Below, in pieces: positions 41,994 to 50,080 of a DNA stretch of 64,000 bases. The translations under genes were made by a program, and so were the position numbers. Origin of the DNA: Aquiflexum balticum DSM 16537 (lineage in GTDB: Bacteria > Bacteroidota > Bacteroidia > Cytophagales > Cyclobacteriaceae); assembly GCF_900176595.1 (NCBI RefSeq), contig NZ_LT838813.1, positions 1,674,001-1,738,000 of the forward strand. Direction: 5' to 3'. The notes under the pieces were generated by a model that saw nothing but the letters and a program-made list of their open reading frames with translations, searched no databases and was not told where the DNA came from. Each line of letters begins with the position of its first letter. Within the stretch, counting starts at the first letter, position 1.

Positions 41994-43715
41994 TTAGTCT
42001 TTAACCACTCTAAAATGTTCCCAAACCTGATTGCTGCTTTTTATTCTAAGTATATAAACCCCTGAAGGCAGTTGCCCCATTTCAACTTTTTGATGGTTCC
42101 CATTTATCAAGAAAGAATCGATTTTCTGACCCATAGTATTATATAACTCAATCTGAGCTCCCGGATTCAAAAGATCAATTGTCAACAGATCATTTACAGG
42201 ATTGGGATAGATTTTGGGTTTCACCGGATTTTCTTCTCTGACTGATAAAATTACTAAATCCAATTCCTGAACTTTCACTTTTCTAAAAAAGGTGTTTCCC
42301 AATTCGATGCCCATGTCAAAAACTATTCTGGCATTGGGATCTGAAGGATCGCTCATCTTAAATACAGTGGAATATTCAAGATATTCATCGGTCAGTCGGG
42401 TAGTCTGAAAACCACTGTAACTGTTAAAAGGCGAGGAAGCCTTACCGATATAAGAAACAAGAGAAATATTGGGTTCCGACTTTGCTTCAAACGAGAACCT
42501 ATACATTTTGCCGTTCTCCAATGAGAGATTGCTCCTGACCAATTGCACATGCCAATTTTCAGTGCCTAAACGGGAAACAGCAGCCTGTAGGATTCCCTGA
42601 CTTCTTGAAAGGCCCGCCTGCCCATTCTGTTGGGTAAAAATATTCCAGCTGTCATTGGAATTTTCAAAATTGCTTTCGTAAATCGTGACCAAATGTGCCT
42701 CTCTGGGTTCAGGCATTTCATTGTGAAGTAGCGCATCCACCAAGGGTTGAATGTATTGGTTGTTTTGGGGGTTAAAAATCCCAAATCCAGCACTCCATTC
42801 CCAATAAGCCCAACTGAATCCTATTGATTCCAAATACCTGGCGACGAAAGTGGTCCACCTTACCCGCGACTCCATATCAGCCCGACTGTAAGCGCCAAAT
42901 TCTCCCATGTTGATAGGGATGTTCCTTTCTGAGGAAAATGAAATGAGAGGAGCTATTTCCTGTTCAATAGCCTCTCTTTCAAATTGTAGATCCAACCATT
43001 CGGTACCCAACCAATTCTGGGATTGATCTCCCACCCATTCCGCGCCCTGATGGGTAAAAGTAAAAGGGTTATAAAAATGGACTGTCACAATGATATTGTC
43101 ATCTTCAGGAGGATCCAATTGAAATATTCCTGCTACACCTCCAAACAAAGCAGTACCCATCATCACAGCCCTATTTGGGTTGGTTTTCCTGATTTCAACC
43201 AAAGCTTCAGCAAAATATTGATTCCATAATTCTGGAGTCAATTGATTGTGGGGCTCGTTCATGACCTCAAATAAAAGCACCTCTGGATAATCTTTGAAAA
43301 ATTCAGCTATTTGAATCCATTGAGCCAAAAACCTTTCCCTGTTCTGAGCAGGGTTTTGAAAAAGCGCATCATGGTGGTGCATATTAATAATGACCAAAAG
43401 GTCCTGTTCAATAGCTAAATCAACAACTTCCTTGATCCTGGCAAAAAAAACAGGATTGATGGTATAAGGCGGGGTCATTTGGGTTCTTGCAGGGGTATCC
43501 CACCGTATCGGAATCCGCACATGGTCAAAACCAAGTTCTTTTATCTGTTGAAAATAATCATTCCTGAAAGGATTGCCCCATTCTCCCTCGGTCGGAGCCT
43601 CGAACATATTTCCCATGTTCATACCCCTGCCGAGTTTTTGGTTCAGTTCAAAAACATCGGTTTGTCCTAGAGTATATAGGGGCAAAAATACAACCAGAAA
43701 GATCAACCATTTCAT
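41994..43715 (-). CDS. Secreted GH5 endoglucanase-type glycosidase with type IX sorting tail
   Basis: A 573-residue exported enzyme with a signal peptide (LIFLVVFLPLYTLGQ). The GH5 catalytic domain spans about residues 25-335: LGRGMNMGNMFEAP at the start, the acid/base motif FEVMNEPHNQL, and the nucleophile motif INMGEFGAYS. A beta-sandwich carbohydrate-binding-like module follows at about 345-485. The C-terminus is a type A T9SS sorting domain (IYPNPVNDLLTIDLL ... LPSGVYILRIKSS). It would cleave beta-1,4 glucan or mannan outside the cell. No polysaccharide utilisation genes (SusCD) are adjacent. Confidence 0.92.
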   Translation of the reverse strand: MKWLIFLVVFLPLYTLGQTDVFELNQKLGRGMNMGNMFEAPTEGEWGNPFRNDYFQQIKELGFDHVRIPIRWDTPARTQMTPPYTINPVFFARIKEVVDLAIEQDLLVIINMHHHDALFQNPAQNRERFLAQWIQIAEFFKDYPEVLLFEVMNEPHNQLTPELWNQYFAEALVEIRKTNPNRAVMMGTALFGGVAGIFQLDPPEDDNIIVTVHFYNPFTFTHQGAEWVGDQSQNWLGTEWLDLQFEREAIEQEIAPLISFSSERNIPINMGEFGAYSRADMESRVRWTTFVARYLESIGFSWAYWEWSAGFGIFNPQNNQYIQPLVDALLHNEMPEPREAHLVTIYESNFENSNDSWNIFTQQNGQAGLSRSQGILQAAVSRLGTENWHVQLVRSNLSLENGKMYRFSFEAKSEPNISLVSYIGKASSPFNSYSGFQTTRLTDEYLEYSTVFKMSDPSDPNARIVFDMGIELGNTFFRKVKVQELDLVILSVREENPVKPKIYPNPVNDLLTIDLLNPGAQIELYNTMGQKIDSFLINGNHQKVEMGQLPSGVYILRIKSSNQVWEHFRVVKD

Positions 43716-43760
43716 GGGAGTTAAGTTACAAAGTATAATTTATTTTCTAGTTAAAAAAAA

Positions 43761-44657
43761 TCAGACTTTCACTTTTTCTTTTTCCTTATACTCATTTTTC
43801 ACTCCTTCCAACAAACTTGGTCGCGTAAACATCATCGCGTAAGCCTCTTTCAGGGATTTGGATTTTCTGACGTCTTTTACAATATCAGACCATTCATGGA
43901 AGTTTAAGGTGATTGGATTGTAAGAATCCACCTGCTTGGTCAGTCCATAAATGGGTTGTTCTTTTTCTTCCATAAATGTCCCAAAAATCCTATCCCAGAT
44001 AATAAAGGTTGACCCATAGTTTTTATCTAGATATTGTTCATTGGTAGCATGATGAACCCGATGATGAGATGGGGTTACAAAGAAAAACTCAATAGGCTTG
44101 GGAAGCTTTTTAATGTATTCGGTGTGGATCCAAAATTGGTACAATACTGCCAATTGATGAACGATAAAAAATACTACCGGATGAAAACCGGCCAAGACCA
44201 CTGGAATAAAGAAAACAATTTTGATATGCTGGGTCCAACTGAGTCGGAAAGATACAGACCAATTATATTTTTTCGAATTGTGATGGGTTACATGGGTGGC
44301 CCACCAAAACCTGTTTTCATGGGCGATTCTATGGGCAACATATCTCCAAAAATCCAACCAAAATAAACAAAGGATATATGACCACCAGGTGTGTGGAATA
44401 GCCCAAGGGACTAGGTTATAGAAAAATAATATAATGCCAAAAGTCACCACTTTTATAGCAGCACTCATGCCTGCATTGACAAGTCCAATAAAGGTTGCTG
44501 TCAAGGTATCCTTACCATCATAATAATCTTTCTTGTCCTTATAGGAAAACAGCCATTCCAAAGCAACCAGAAAAATCATTATTGGTGTAGCAATAATGAT
44601 TAGATTTGGAAGGTCTAAGTTTACAATTTGCTCAAAAGTTATTTTTTCTTTTGCCAT
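43761..44657 (-). CDS. Sterol desaturase/fatty acid hydroxylase superfamily membrane protein
   Basis: A 298-residue di-iron membrane protein with about five hydrophobic segments. The histidine boxes are HRIAHENRFWWATHVTHH and PSHHRVHHATN, typical of the superfamily, with an additional HTEY between. Family members hydroxylate sterols, lipids or carotenoids. It is not near the carotenoid cluster and has lower resemblance to CrtZ, so an alkylglycerol or sterol-type substrate is as likely. The specific reaction is not determined. Confidence 0.85.
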   Translation of the reverse strand: MAKEKITFEQIVNLDLPNLIIIATPIMIFLVALEWLFSYKDKKDYYDGKDTLTATFIGLVNAGMSAAIKVVTFGIILFFYNLVPWAIPHTWWSYILCLFWLDFWRYVAHRIAHENRFWWATHVTHHNSKKYNWSVSFRLSWTQHIKIVFFIPVVLAGFHPVVFFIVHQLAVLYQFWIHTEYIKKLPKPIEFFFVTPSHHRVHHATNEQYLDKNYGSTFIIWDRIFGTFMEEKEQPIYGLTKQVDSYNPITLNFHEWSDIVKDVRKSKSLKEAYAMMFTRPSLLEGVKNEYKEKEKVKV

Positions 44658-44912
44658 AAAACCCTTACTCTGAAAATAATTTTTTTAAAACACTCAATTC
44701 AAAACCAAACACCTATAGGCTTAGAGTTTAAATTGAAAACAATTTCGAATTTACAGCTTTTTTACTTCATTAAAAAAGTAATGATTCAGGTTTCTTTTGA
44801 AGGATTCATAGAAATATTGACGTCTCTGAATTAAGATGCCACTTTATTAAAAACCGGAGTTTGGCTTATCCTTAGTGCCAAAATAGATTTTGGGATTTGC
44901 ATAATTGGTTTA

Positions 44913-45368
44913 TCAAAGCGCTTTTAAACCAGCTTCTGCAATCAATCCATCCTGGGCTGAAGTGACTCCTGAAATCCCTATTGCACCGACGCAGACACCA
45001 TCTTTGAAAATGGGTAATCCCCCTTCCACAGGTATTGCATTGGGCAACGAGAGGATATGAGTTCCACCGCTTTTTACCAAATCTTCAAAGACTTTGGTGG
45101 GCCTTTTGAAATAAACTGCCGACTTTCCTTTAGCCTGGGCGACCTCTACACTACCTATCTGCACACCATCCATTCTTCTTAGGTATATTAAGTGGCCTCC
45201 CCCATCTAATATTGCAATCACAACATTCCAATTTTCCTGACGGGCTTTTTCTTCAGCGGCATCTGCAATTCTCATGGCTTCCTCCAGATTCAAATAAGGT
45301 TGTACCTGTGCTTGGGCGATAGATATCAATGGAATTATTATCAGAAGAGATAGAATTAGCTTTTTCAT
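44913..45368 (-). CDS. GlcG/HbpS-family exported protein
   Basis: A 151-residue protein with a signal peptide (LILSLLIIIPLISIAQA) and the DUF336 (GlcG/HbpS) domain: LNLEEAMRIADAAEEKA, WNVVIAILDGGGHLIYLRRMD, then VEGGLPIFKDGVCVGAIGISG. Family members include haem-binding HbpS and the corrinoid adenosyltransferase PduO C-domain. The gene is alone and divergent from the Gfo/Idh/MocA gene. A role in haem or small-molecule binding in the periplasm is possible but not shown. Confidence 0.88.
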   Translation of the reverse strand: MKKLILSLLIIIPLISIAQAQVQPYLNLEEAMRIADAAEEKARQENWNVVIAILDGGGHLIYLRRMDGVQIGSVEVAQAKGKSAVYFKRPTKVFEDLVKSGGTHILSLPNAIPVEGGLPIFKDGVCVGAIGISGVTSAQDGLIAEAGLKAL

Positions 45369-45498
45369 TTATCTGAGTAGGTTAGATTAATTGGAAAGTA
45401 TTATTCCTAATTTAATTATTTTTTTGAAGCAATGCTCAAAAAGTCTTAAATTAAAAGTCCAACACAAATAATGACCAAAACTATAACCCCATCAAATC

Positions 45499-46602
45499 AT
45501 GAAAAACATCAGCAGAAGGGATACTATAAAGACATTAACCCTAGGCACGGGAATAAGTCTTTTTTCCCCACTTACTTTGGTATCCTGTAGCAACAAACCT
45601 AAAAAAGATAAGCTTGGAGTCGCTTTGGTCGGGTTGGGTTATTACAGTACAGATTTATTGGCTCCTGCTTTACAGCAGACGGAGCATTGCTATCTGGCAG
45701 GAATTGTTACCGGAACACCTTCTAAGGCAGAATCATGGAAATCAACATACAATATTCCCCAGAAAAACATTTACAACTATGAGAATATGGATAAGATAGC
45801 TGACAATCCGGATATCGATGTCATCTATATTGTTCTTCCTCCCTCAATGCATATGGAATATACCATCAAAGCTGCCCAGACCGGAAAGCATGTATGGTGC
45901 GAAAAACCTATGGCTGTAACTGTAGATGAATGTCAGGCCATGATTGATGCATGTAAAAAAAATAATGTATCGCTTTCTATTGGATACAGATGCCAACACG
46001 AACCCAATACACTGGAATATCAGCGTATAGTAAAAGAGGGCTTATTGGGTAAAGTCACCCAAGTGGATTGTGCTGCAGGATATCGGGAGGGCAGAACTGA
46101 CCATTGGAAACAAAAAAGAGAAATGGGCGGAGGTGTAATTTATGATATGGGTGTCTATGCCATTCAAGGGGCAAGATTAGGTTCGAATATGGAGCCTATT
46201 GCTGTGAACTCGGCCAAAGTCTGGACCGAGAGACCTGAAATTTATAAAGATGGCTTGGGTGAAATCGTGGAAGCTCAGCTTGAATTCCCAGGAGGAGTTA
46301 TAGGAAACATCAAAACTTCCTTTGCTGAAAACATTAACTTTTTAAATATTACCTGTGAAGAGGGTGTGATAGAAATGGCCCCATTCTCTGCTTATTCCGG
46401 AATTAAGGGTAAAAGCCCCCTTGGAGAAATCAACTTCCCCTATCAAGTACCATGGCAACAGGCCAATCAAATGGATATGGATTCCTTGGCCATAATAGGA
46501 GGAAAACCTATGCCTGTTCCCGGCGAAGAAGGCTTGCGGGATATCAGAATAGTACAGGCTATCCTAAAAAGTGCTGAAACCGGGCAGAGGGTAGAGATAT
46601 AA
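45499..46602 (+). CDS. Tat-exported Gfo/Idh/MocA-family oxidoreductase
   Basis: A 367-residue NAD(P)-dependent sugar oxidoreductase. The N-terminus is a twin-arginine signal (SRRDTIKTLTLGTGISLF) that ends in a lipobox-like LVSC (Cys30), so the protein is probably a lipoprotein exported folded with its cofactor. The Rossmann motif is GVALVGLGYYSTD, the family motif is WCEKPMAVT, and the substrate domain includes GGVIYDMGVYAIQGARL. It resembles glucose-fructose oxidoreductases. The sugar substrate is unknown. It converges on recG with an inverted repeat between them. Confidence 0.9.
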   Translation: MKNISRRDTIKTLTLGTGISLFSPLTLVSCSNKPKKDKLGVALVGLGYYSTDLLAPALQQTEHCYLAGIVTGTPSKAESWKSTYNIPQKNIYNYENMDKIADNPDIDVIYIVLPPSMHMEYTIKAAQTGKHVWCEKPMAVTVDECQAMIDACKKNNVSLSIGYRCQHEPNTLEYQRIVKEGLLGKVTQVDCAAGYREGRTDHWKQKREMGGGVIYDMGVYAIQGARLGSNMEPIAVNSAKVWTERPEIYKDGLGEIVEAQLEFPGGVIGNIKTSFAENINFLNITCEEGVIEMAPFSAYSGIKGKSPLGEINFPYQVPWQQANQMDMDSLAIIGGKPMPVPGEEGLRDIRIVQAILKSAETGQRVEI

Positions 46603-46606
46603 CCGG

Positions 46607-46691
46607 CCCACAGATTTCGCAAATATCCTCAGATCATAAAAATTTATAAATTAAAGAGAAGCCTTCTGCAAAAATCAACGAAATCTGTGGG
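46607..46691. repeat. Inverted repeat with CCCACAGATTTCG ends
   Basis: CCCACAGATTTCG (46607-46619) and CGAAATCTGTGGG (46679-46691) are perfect 13-base reverse complements around 59 bases, between the convergent Gfo/Idh/MocA and recG genes. It starts 4 bases after one stop codon and ends 5 bases before the other. Confidence 0.6.
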
Positions 46692-46696
46692 AGAGC

Positions 46697-48790
46697 TTAG
46701 GAAATCCTGCTCCAGTTGATTGCGTGCTTCTTCTGGTTTTTGATCTGTCTCAGAACCATGGTATTTTGAGGCTGGGATAGTTCCGGATCTTCCTGCAATA
46801 GCAGTTGGGCTGCATCTCTTGCCATAGTCAAAATAGGAGCATCTTTACTCAGGTCAGCAATCAATAGATCGGCTACTCCACTTTGCTGTGTTCCCATCAA
46901 ATCTCCTGGGCCACGTAATTTGAGGTCCACATCTGCAATCTCAAAACCATTATTGGTTCTCACCATGGTTTGCAGCCTTATCCGGCTGTCTTTGGATAAT
47001 TCATACTTGGTCATCAATATACAATAAGATTGATCTGCTCCTCTACCTACCCTACCCCGTAATTGATGCAATTGTGATAGACCAAATCGCTCTGCATTTT
47101 CAACAATCATCACCGAGGCATTGGGTACATTTACACCCACCTCAATAACCGTTGTGGCTACCATGATTTTTGTTTCTCCCTTTACAAAGCGCTGCATTTC
47201 AAAATCCTTGTCCATGGCCTTCATATTGCCATGCACAATGCTGATCGGAAATTCGGGAAATGCCCGACAGATACTTTCGTAGCCGTCCATCAGATTTTTT
47301 AAGTCTAACGTTTCGGATTCTTCAATTAAGGGATAAACCACATAAACTTGCCTTCCTTCCAGAATCTGCTTTCTTATAAAACCAAAAACCTTTAATCTGT
47401 CTTTGTCATAGCGATGTACTGTCTGTATGGGTTTTCGCCCTTTGGGCATTTCATCAATAACTGATATATCAAGGTCTCCATACAATGTCATAGCCAAGGT
47501 CCTGGGAATGGGCGTGGCTGTCATGACCAAGACATGGGGAAAATATTGCTCATTTTTTGCCCAAAGTTTGGCCCTTTGGGCCACACCGAAACGGTGCTGT
47601 TCATCCACGATCGCCAAACCAAGATTTTTGAATTGGACGATATCTTCCAATAGGGCATGGGTTCCGATAATAATATGCAAATCTCCAGAAAGCAACATTT
47701 CATGGATGATTTTCCGGGTAGACTTTTTGGTAGATCCTGTCAATAAAGCAATTCTCAAACCCATCAGATCAGCATACTCCTTTAACCCTTCATGATGCTG
47801 ATTGGCCAAAATCTCCGTCGGTGCCATCAAACAGGTCTGTGCCCCGGAACTGACAGCAATCAGAATACAGATAAATGCTACCATGGTCTTGCCACTACCC
47901 ACATCGCCTTGGATCAAGCGATTCATCTGTTTACCCGATTTCATATCCCCAAATGCTTCCCGGACCACTCTCTTTTGTGCCTCTGTCAGCTCGAATGGCA
48001 AATGTTCCTTATAAAATTTTGTGAGTAGTTCTGTTTGGTTGAGAATCTGTCCTTTTGACTTTTCAGTTCTGGTTAGTTTGAGTTTCAATAACCTCAACTG
48101 CACAAAGAAAAACTCTTCAAATTTCAATCTAAACCTCGCTTTTTGAAGAATTTCCGGATTTTCAGGAAAATGGATTTGTTTTAGAGCGATTTGTTTTGAA
48201 ATGAGGCTAAACCGTTGAATGATTTCCATTGGCAATGTTTCCTGAATCTGCGGGTAGGCTACTTGTACCAGACCCTCCATTATCCTTGAAATCCCTTTGG
48301 AATCCAAGTATTTTGCCCTCAGTTTTTCTGTGGTGGAGTAGACCGGTTGAAAGAAACTCTTTTCTTCCTGCACCTGAGAAAGCGGTTCCATTTCAGGGTG
48401 TGCAATACTGAATTTCCGGCCATATTTGTTGGGCTTGCCATAAAATACGAAGGCCGGTCCGATCAACAGTTTTTTGACAACCCATTGGATTCCTTTGAAC
48501 CAAGTGAGTTCCATTTCCCCGGTTTCATCATAAATGTAGGCTATTAACCGCTTTCTTCTGGCATCGCCTATGGTTTCTACCTTTCGGATCTTGGCAATGA
48601 CCTGGACATTTTCAAGATCCTCATTCAGCTCGATGATTTTGTAAAACTTGGTTCGGTCTTCGTATCGGAAAGGATAGTATTGCAGCAATTCCCCATAAGT
48701 AAAAATATTCAGCTCCTTATTGAACAAAGCAGCTTTCTGCGGACCCATGCCGCGGAGGTATTCTATTTTGGTATCGAAAAAAGAGGACAA
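46697..48790 (-). CDS. recG: ATP-dependent DNA helicase RecG
   Basis: A 697-residue branch-migration helicase for stalled forks and Holliday junctions. The N-terminal wedge/OB domain spans about residues 1-240. The helicase motifs are Walker A QGDVGSGKTMVAF, TGSTKKSTR, DEQHRFGVAQR (DExH), VMTATPIPRTLAM, and VATTVIEVGVNVPNASVMI followed by QLRGRVGRG. Length is normal. The start at 48790 gives the expected MSSFFDTKIEYLRGMGPQKA. It lies 15 bases downstream of a DUF4926 gene on the same strand, so it is probably cotranscribed with the toxin-antitoxin genes above it. Confidence 0.96.
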   Translation of the reverse strand: MSSFFDTKIEYLRGMGPQKAALFNKELNIFTYGELLQYYPFRYEDRTKFYKIIELNEDLENVQVIAKIRKVETIGDARRKRLIAYIYDETGEMELTWFKGIQWVVKKLLIGPAFVFYGKPNKYGRKFSIAHPEMEPLSQVQEEKSFFQPVYSTTEKLRAKYLDSKGISRIMEGLVQVAYPQIQETLPMEIIQRFSLISKQIALKQIHFPENPEILQKARFRLKFEEFFFVQLRLLKLKLTRTEKSKGQILNQTELLTKFYKEHLPFELTEAQKRVVREAFGDMKSGKQMNRLIQGDVGSGKTMVAFICILIAVSSGAQTCLMAPTEILANQHHEGLKEYADLMGLRIALLTGSTKKSTRKIIHEMLLSGDLHIIIGTHALLEDIVQFKNLGLAIVDEQHRFGVAQRAKLWAKNEQYFPHVLVMTATPIPRTLAMTLYGDLDISVIDEMPKGRKPIQTVHRYDKDRLKVFGFIRKQILEGRQVYVVYPLIEESETLDLKNLMDGYESICRAFPEFPISIVHGNMKAMDKDFEMQRFVKGETKIMVATTVIEVGVNVPNASVMIVENAERFGLSQLHQLRGRVGRGADQSYCILMTKYELSKDSRIRLQTMVRTNNGFEIADVDLKLRGPGDLMGTQQSGVADLLIADLSKDAPILTMARDAAQLLLQEDPELSQPQNTMVLRQIKNQKKHAINWSRIS

Positions 48791-48805
48791 TAGATATAAA
48801 TAGGA

Positions 48806-49027
48806 CTATTTGGGAGAATATTCCAATGAATGATGTAACAACAATAAATCATCAGCGGAAACAGAAAATTCGGCAATGGTCTCCCCATTTTTATCAGAAA
48901 ATTCCACTTCATAATCAACGTCTGAAAGAATTTCAACTATAGTTCCAACCTGGCCCGAAAGAACCCTGTGTTGTGGCATTTCTTTAAGTATCGCCACAGT
49001 ATCCAAAAGTTTAAACTTCTTTTCCAT
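48806..49027 (-). CDS. DUF4926 domain protein
   Basis: A 73-residue protein with the DUF4926 pattern: FKLLDTVAILKEMPQHRVLSG, then QVGTIVEILSDVDYEVEFSDKNG and a final DDLLLL segment, probably a small SH3-like beta barrel. It starts 6 bases after the DUF6883 gene, a pairing I have seen as typical for these two families. It is plausibly the neutralising partner of the DUF6883 protein. It ends 15 bases before recG. No activity is known. Confidence 0.85.
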   Translation of the reverse strand: MEKKFKLLDTVAILKEMPQHRVLSGQVGTIVEILSDVDYEVEFSDKNGETIAEFSVSADDLLLLHHSLEYSPK

Positions 49028-49033
49028 TACTTT

Positions 49034-49369
49034 TTACTTTTTTATATAACAACTTGTTAACCTTGGAAAACTTTCTCCTTCTTTAATGATCCATGCCGTA
49101 CAAACCTTAGCTTCTTTTTCAAATATAACAATTTTGATGTTTACTGAATACCTGATCCCAAAATGATCTTTTCCTCCCAAAGCAGCTTCCGAGGTGGGAA
49201 GCTTTCTTAATATTTCATTTTTTAGAATAGTAGCATGCTCTTTTGAAATATTTAAGGCTGATTTAAAAAGTCTTGCTTTATATTTTCCAATTGGATGGTC
49301 ATCATTTAAACAATACTCCGAAAGCTTTTTTAAATCAATATAGGCATTTGAAAAATTTGGGAGATGCAT
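49034..49369 (-). CDS. DUF6883 domain protein, possible toxin
   Basis: A 111-residue soluble protein with the DUF6883 pattern: LSEYCLNDDHPIGKYKARLFKSAL near the start, and IKIVIFEKEAKVCTAWIIKEGE, then PRLTSCYIK at the end. The domain is also found at C-termini of polymorphic toxins, which suggests that this free-standing form is a toxin, with DUF4926 as the antitoxin; that is inference. It begins 20 bases after yoeB and is followed 6 bases later by the DUF4926 gene. Confidence 0.8.
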   Translation of the reverse strand: MHLPNFSNAYIDLKKLSEYCLNDDHPIGKYKARLFKSALNISKEHATILKNEILRKLPTSEAALGGKDHFGIRYSVNIKIVIFEKEAKVCTAWIIKEGESFPRLTSCYIKK

Positions 49370-49389
49370 TTAATTCTTTGAGTTTTATT

Positions 49390-49647
49390 TTAATCGTAAT
49401 GAAACCGACATTTCGCAATCAGGACTTCATCATTCTTTACCTGATAAATCAATCTGTGTTCTTCATCTATTCTACGCGACCAAAACCCTGAATATTTGTA
49501 CTTAAGTGGTTCTGGTTTTCCAATTCCCGAAAAAGGATTTCTAGAAATATCCTTGAGAAGTTCATTTATTCGTTTGAGCTTCTTTTTATCGGTTTTTTGC
49601 CAATACAAATAATCTTCCCAGGACTCCTCAACGAAAACATATTTCAT
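49390..49647 (-). CDS. yoeB: YoeB-type mRNA interferase toxin
   Basis: An 85-residue ribosome-dependent mRNA endonuclease of the RelE fold. The catalytic residues Glu46, Arg65, His83 and Tyr84 stand at the same numbers as in E. coli YoeB (GIGKPE, DEEHR, CRFHYD), with the KYKYSGFWSRRI core. Its ATG overlaps the antitoxin stop by four bases (ATGA), so translation is coupled. It is active-looking with no broken residues. It would be neutralised by the YefM protein from the upstream gene. Confidence 0.95.
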   Translation of the reverse strand: MKYVFVEESWEDYLYWQKTDKKKLKRINELLKDISRNPFSGIGKPEPLKYKYSGFWSRRIDEEHRLIYQVKNDEVLIAKCRFHYD

Positions 49648-49898
49648 TCTTCAAGAAGACTTTTGCTATAGGAATTACCTTGTTTTAACTTTTCAATCGC
49701 TGAATCCAATCTTCTCTCATTTTCCTTTGATGAAAGTTCATGTTGAGTCGAAAGCAAAGAATTATATTCAGTCAAGGACATGATTACCACTCCTTTGTCC
49801 TTTCCACGATTGATAATTAGGGTTTCAAAATTCTCAGTAACCCTATCAAAATAACTTTTTATATCTTTTCTGAAATCTGAAATCGAAGTGCTTAACAT
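49644..49898 (-). CDS. yefM: YefM/Phd-type antitoxin
   Basis: An 84-residue antitoxin. The N-terminal Phd/YefM DNA-binding domain reads STSISDFRKDIKSYFDRVTENFETLIINRGKDKGVVIMSLTEYNSLLS, with the C-terminal part (SKENERRLDSAIEKLKQGNSYSK) expected to wrap the toxin. It is first in the operon and likely autorepresses with YoeB at the promoter described separately. A typical short antitoxin. Confidence 0.93.
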   Translation of the reverse strand: MLSTSISDFRKDIKSYFDRVTENFETLIINRGKDKGVVIMSLTEYNSLLSTQHELSSKENERRLDSAIEKLKQGNSYSKSLLEE

Positions 49899-49921
49899 GA
49901 CTTTAGTTATTATAAAATTAT

Positions 49922-49955
49922 GTACAAAATTACGTACAAAATATTGGTTTCCAAA
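49922..49955 (-). promoter_or_regulatory. Promoter and operator of the yefM-yoeB operon
   Basis: On the minus strand TTTG (49955-49952) is followed after exactly 19 bases by TAATTTTG (49932-49925), the Bacteroidota promoter. Two direct copies of GTACAAAAT (plus strand, 49922-49930 and 49934-49942, 12-base period) overlap the -7 region and are the likely YefM binding sites. The expected start is near 49918, about 20 bases before the ATG. Confidence 0.75.
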
Positions 49956-50080
49956 GCACTATTTAATCGTTTCCAAAAAGACAAGTTTCATTCAAAATAT
50001 TTACTTCTGCCATAATTGCTTGTCACAAAAAATTTTTTAACCAAATTTAGATTATATTCTGCTTTTTAATTGAAAACACC

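Noticed and set aside
49390-49898. A reading of the YoeB gene as inactive.
   Set aside because: Glu46, Arg65, His83 and Tyr84 are all present, so the toxin looks functional.
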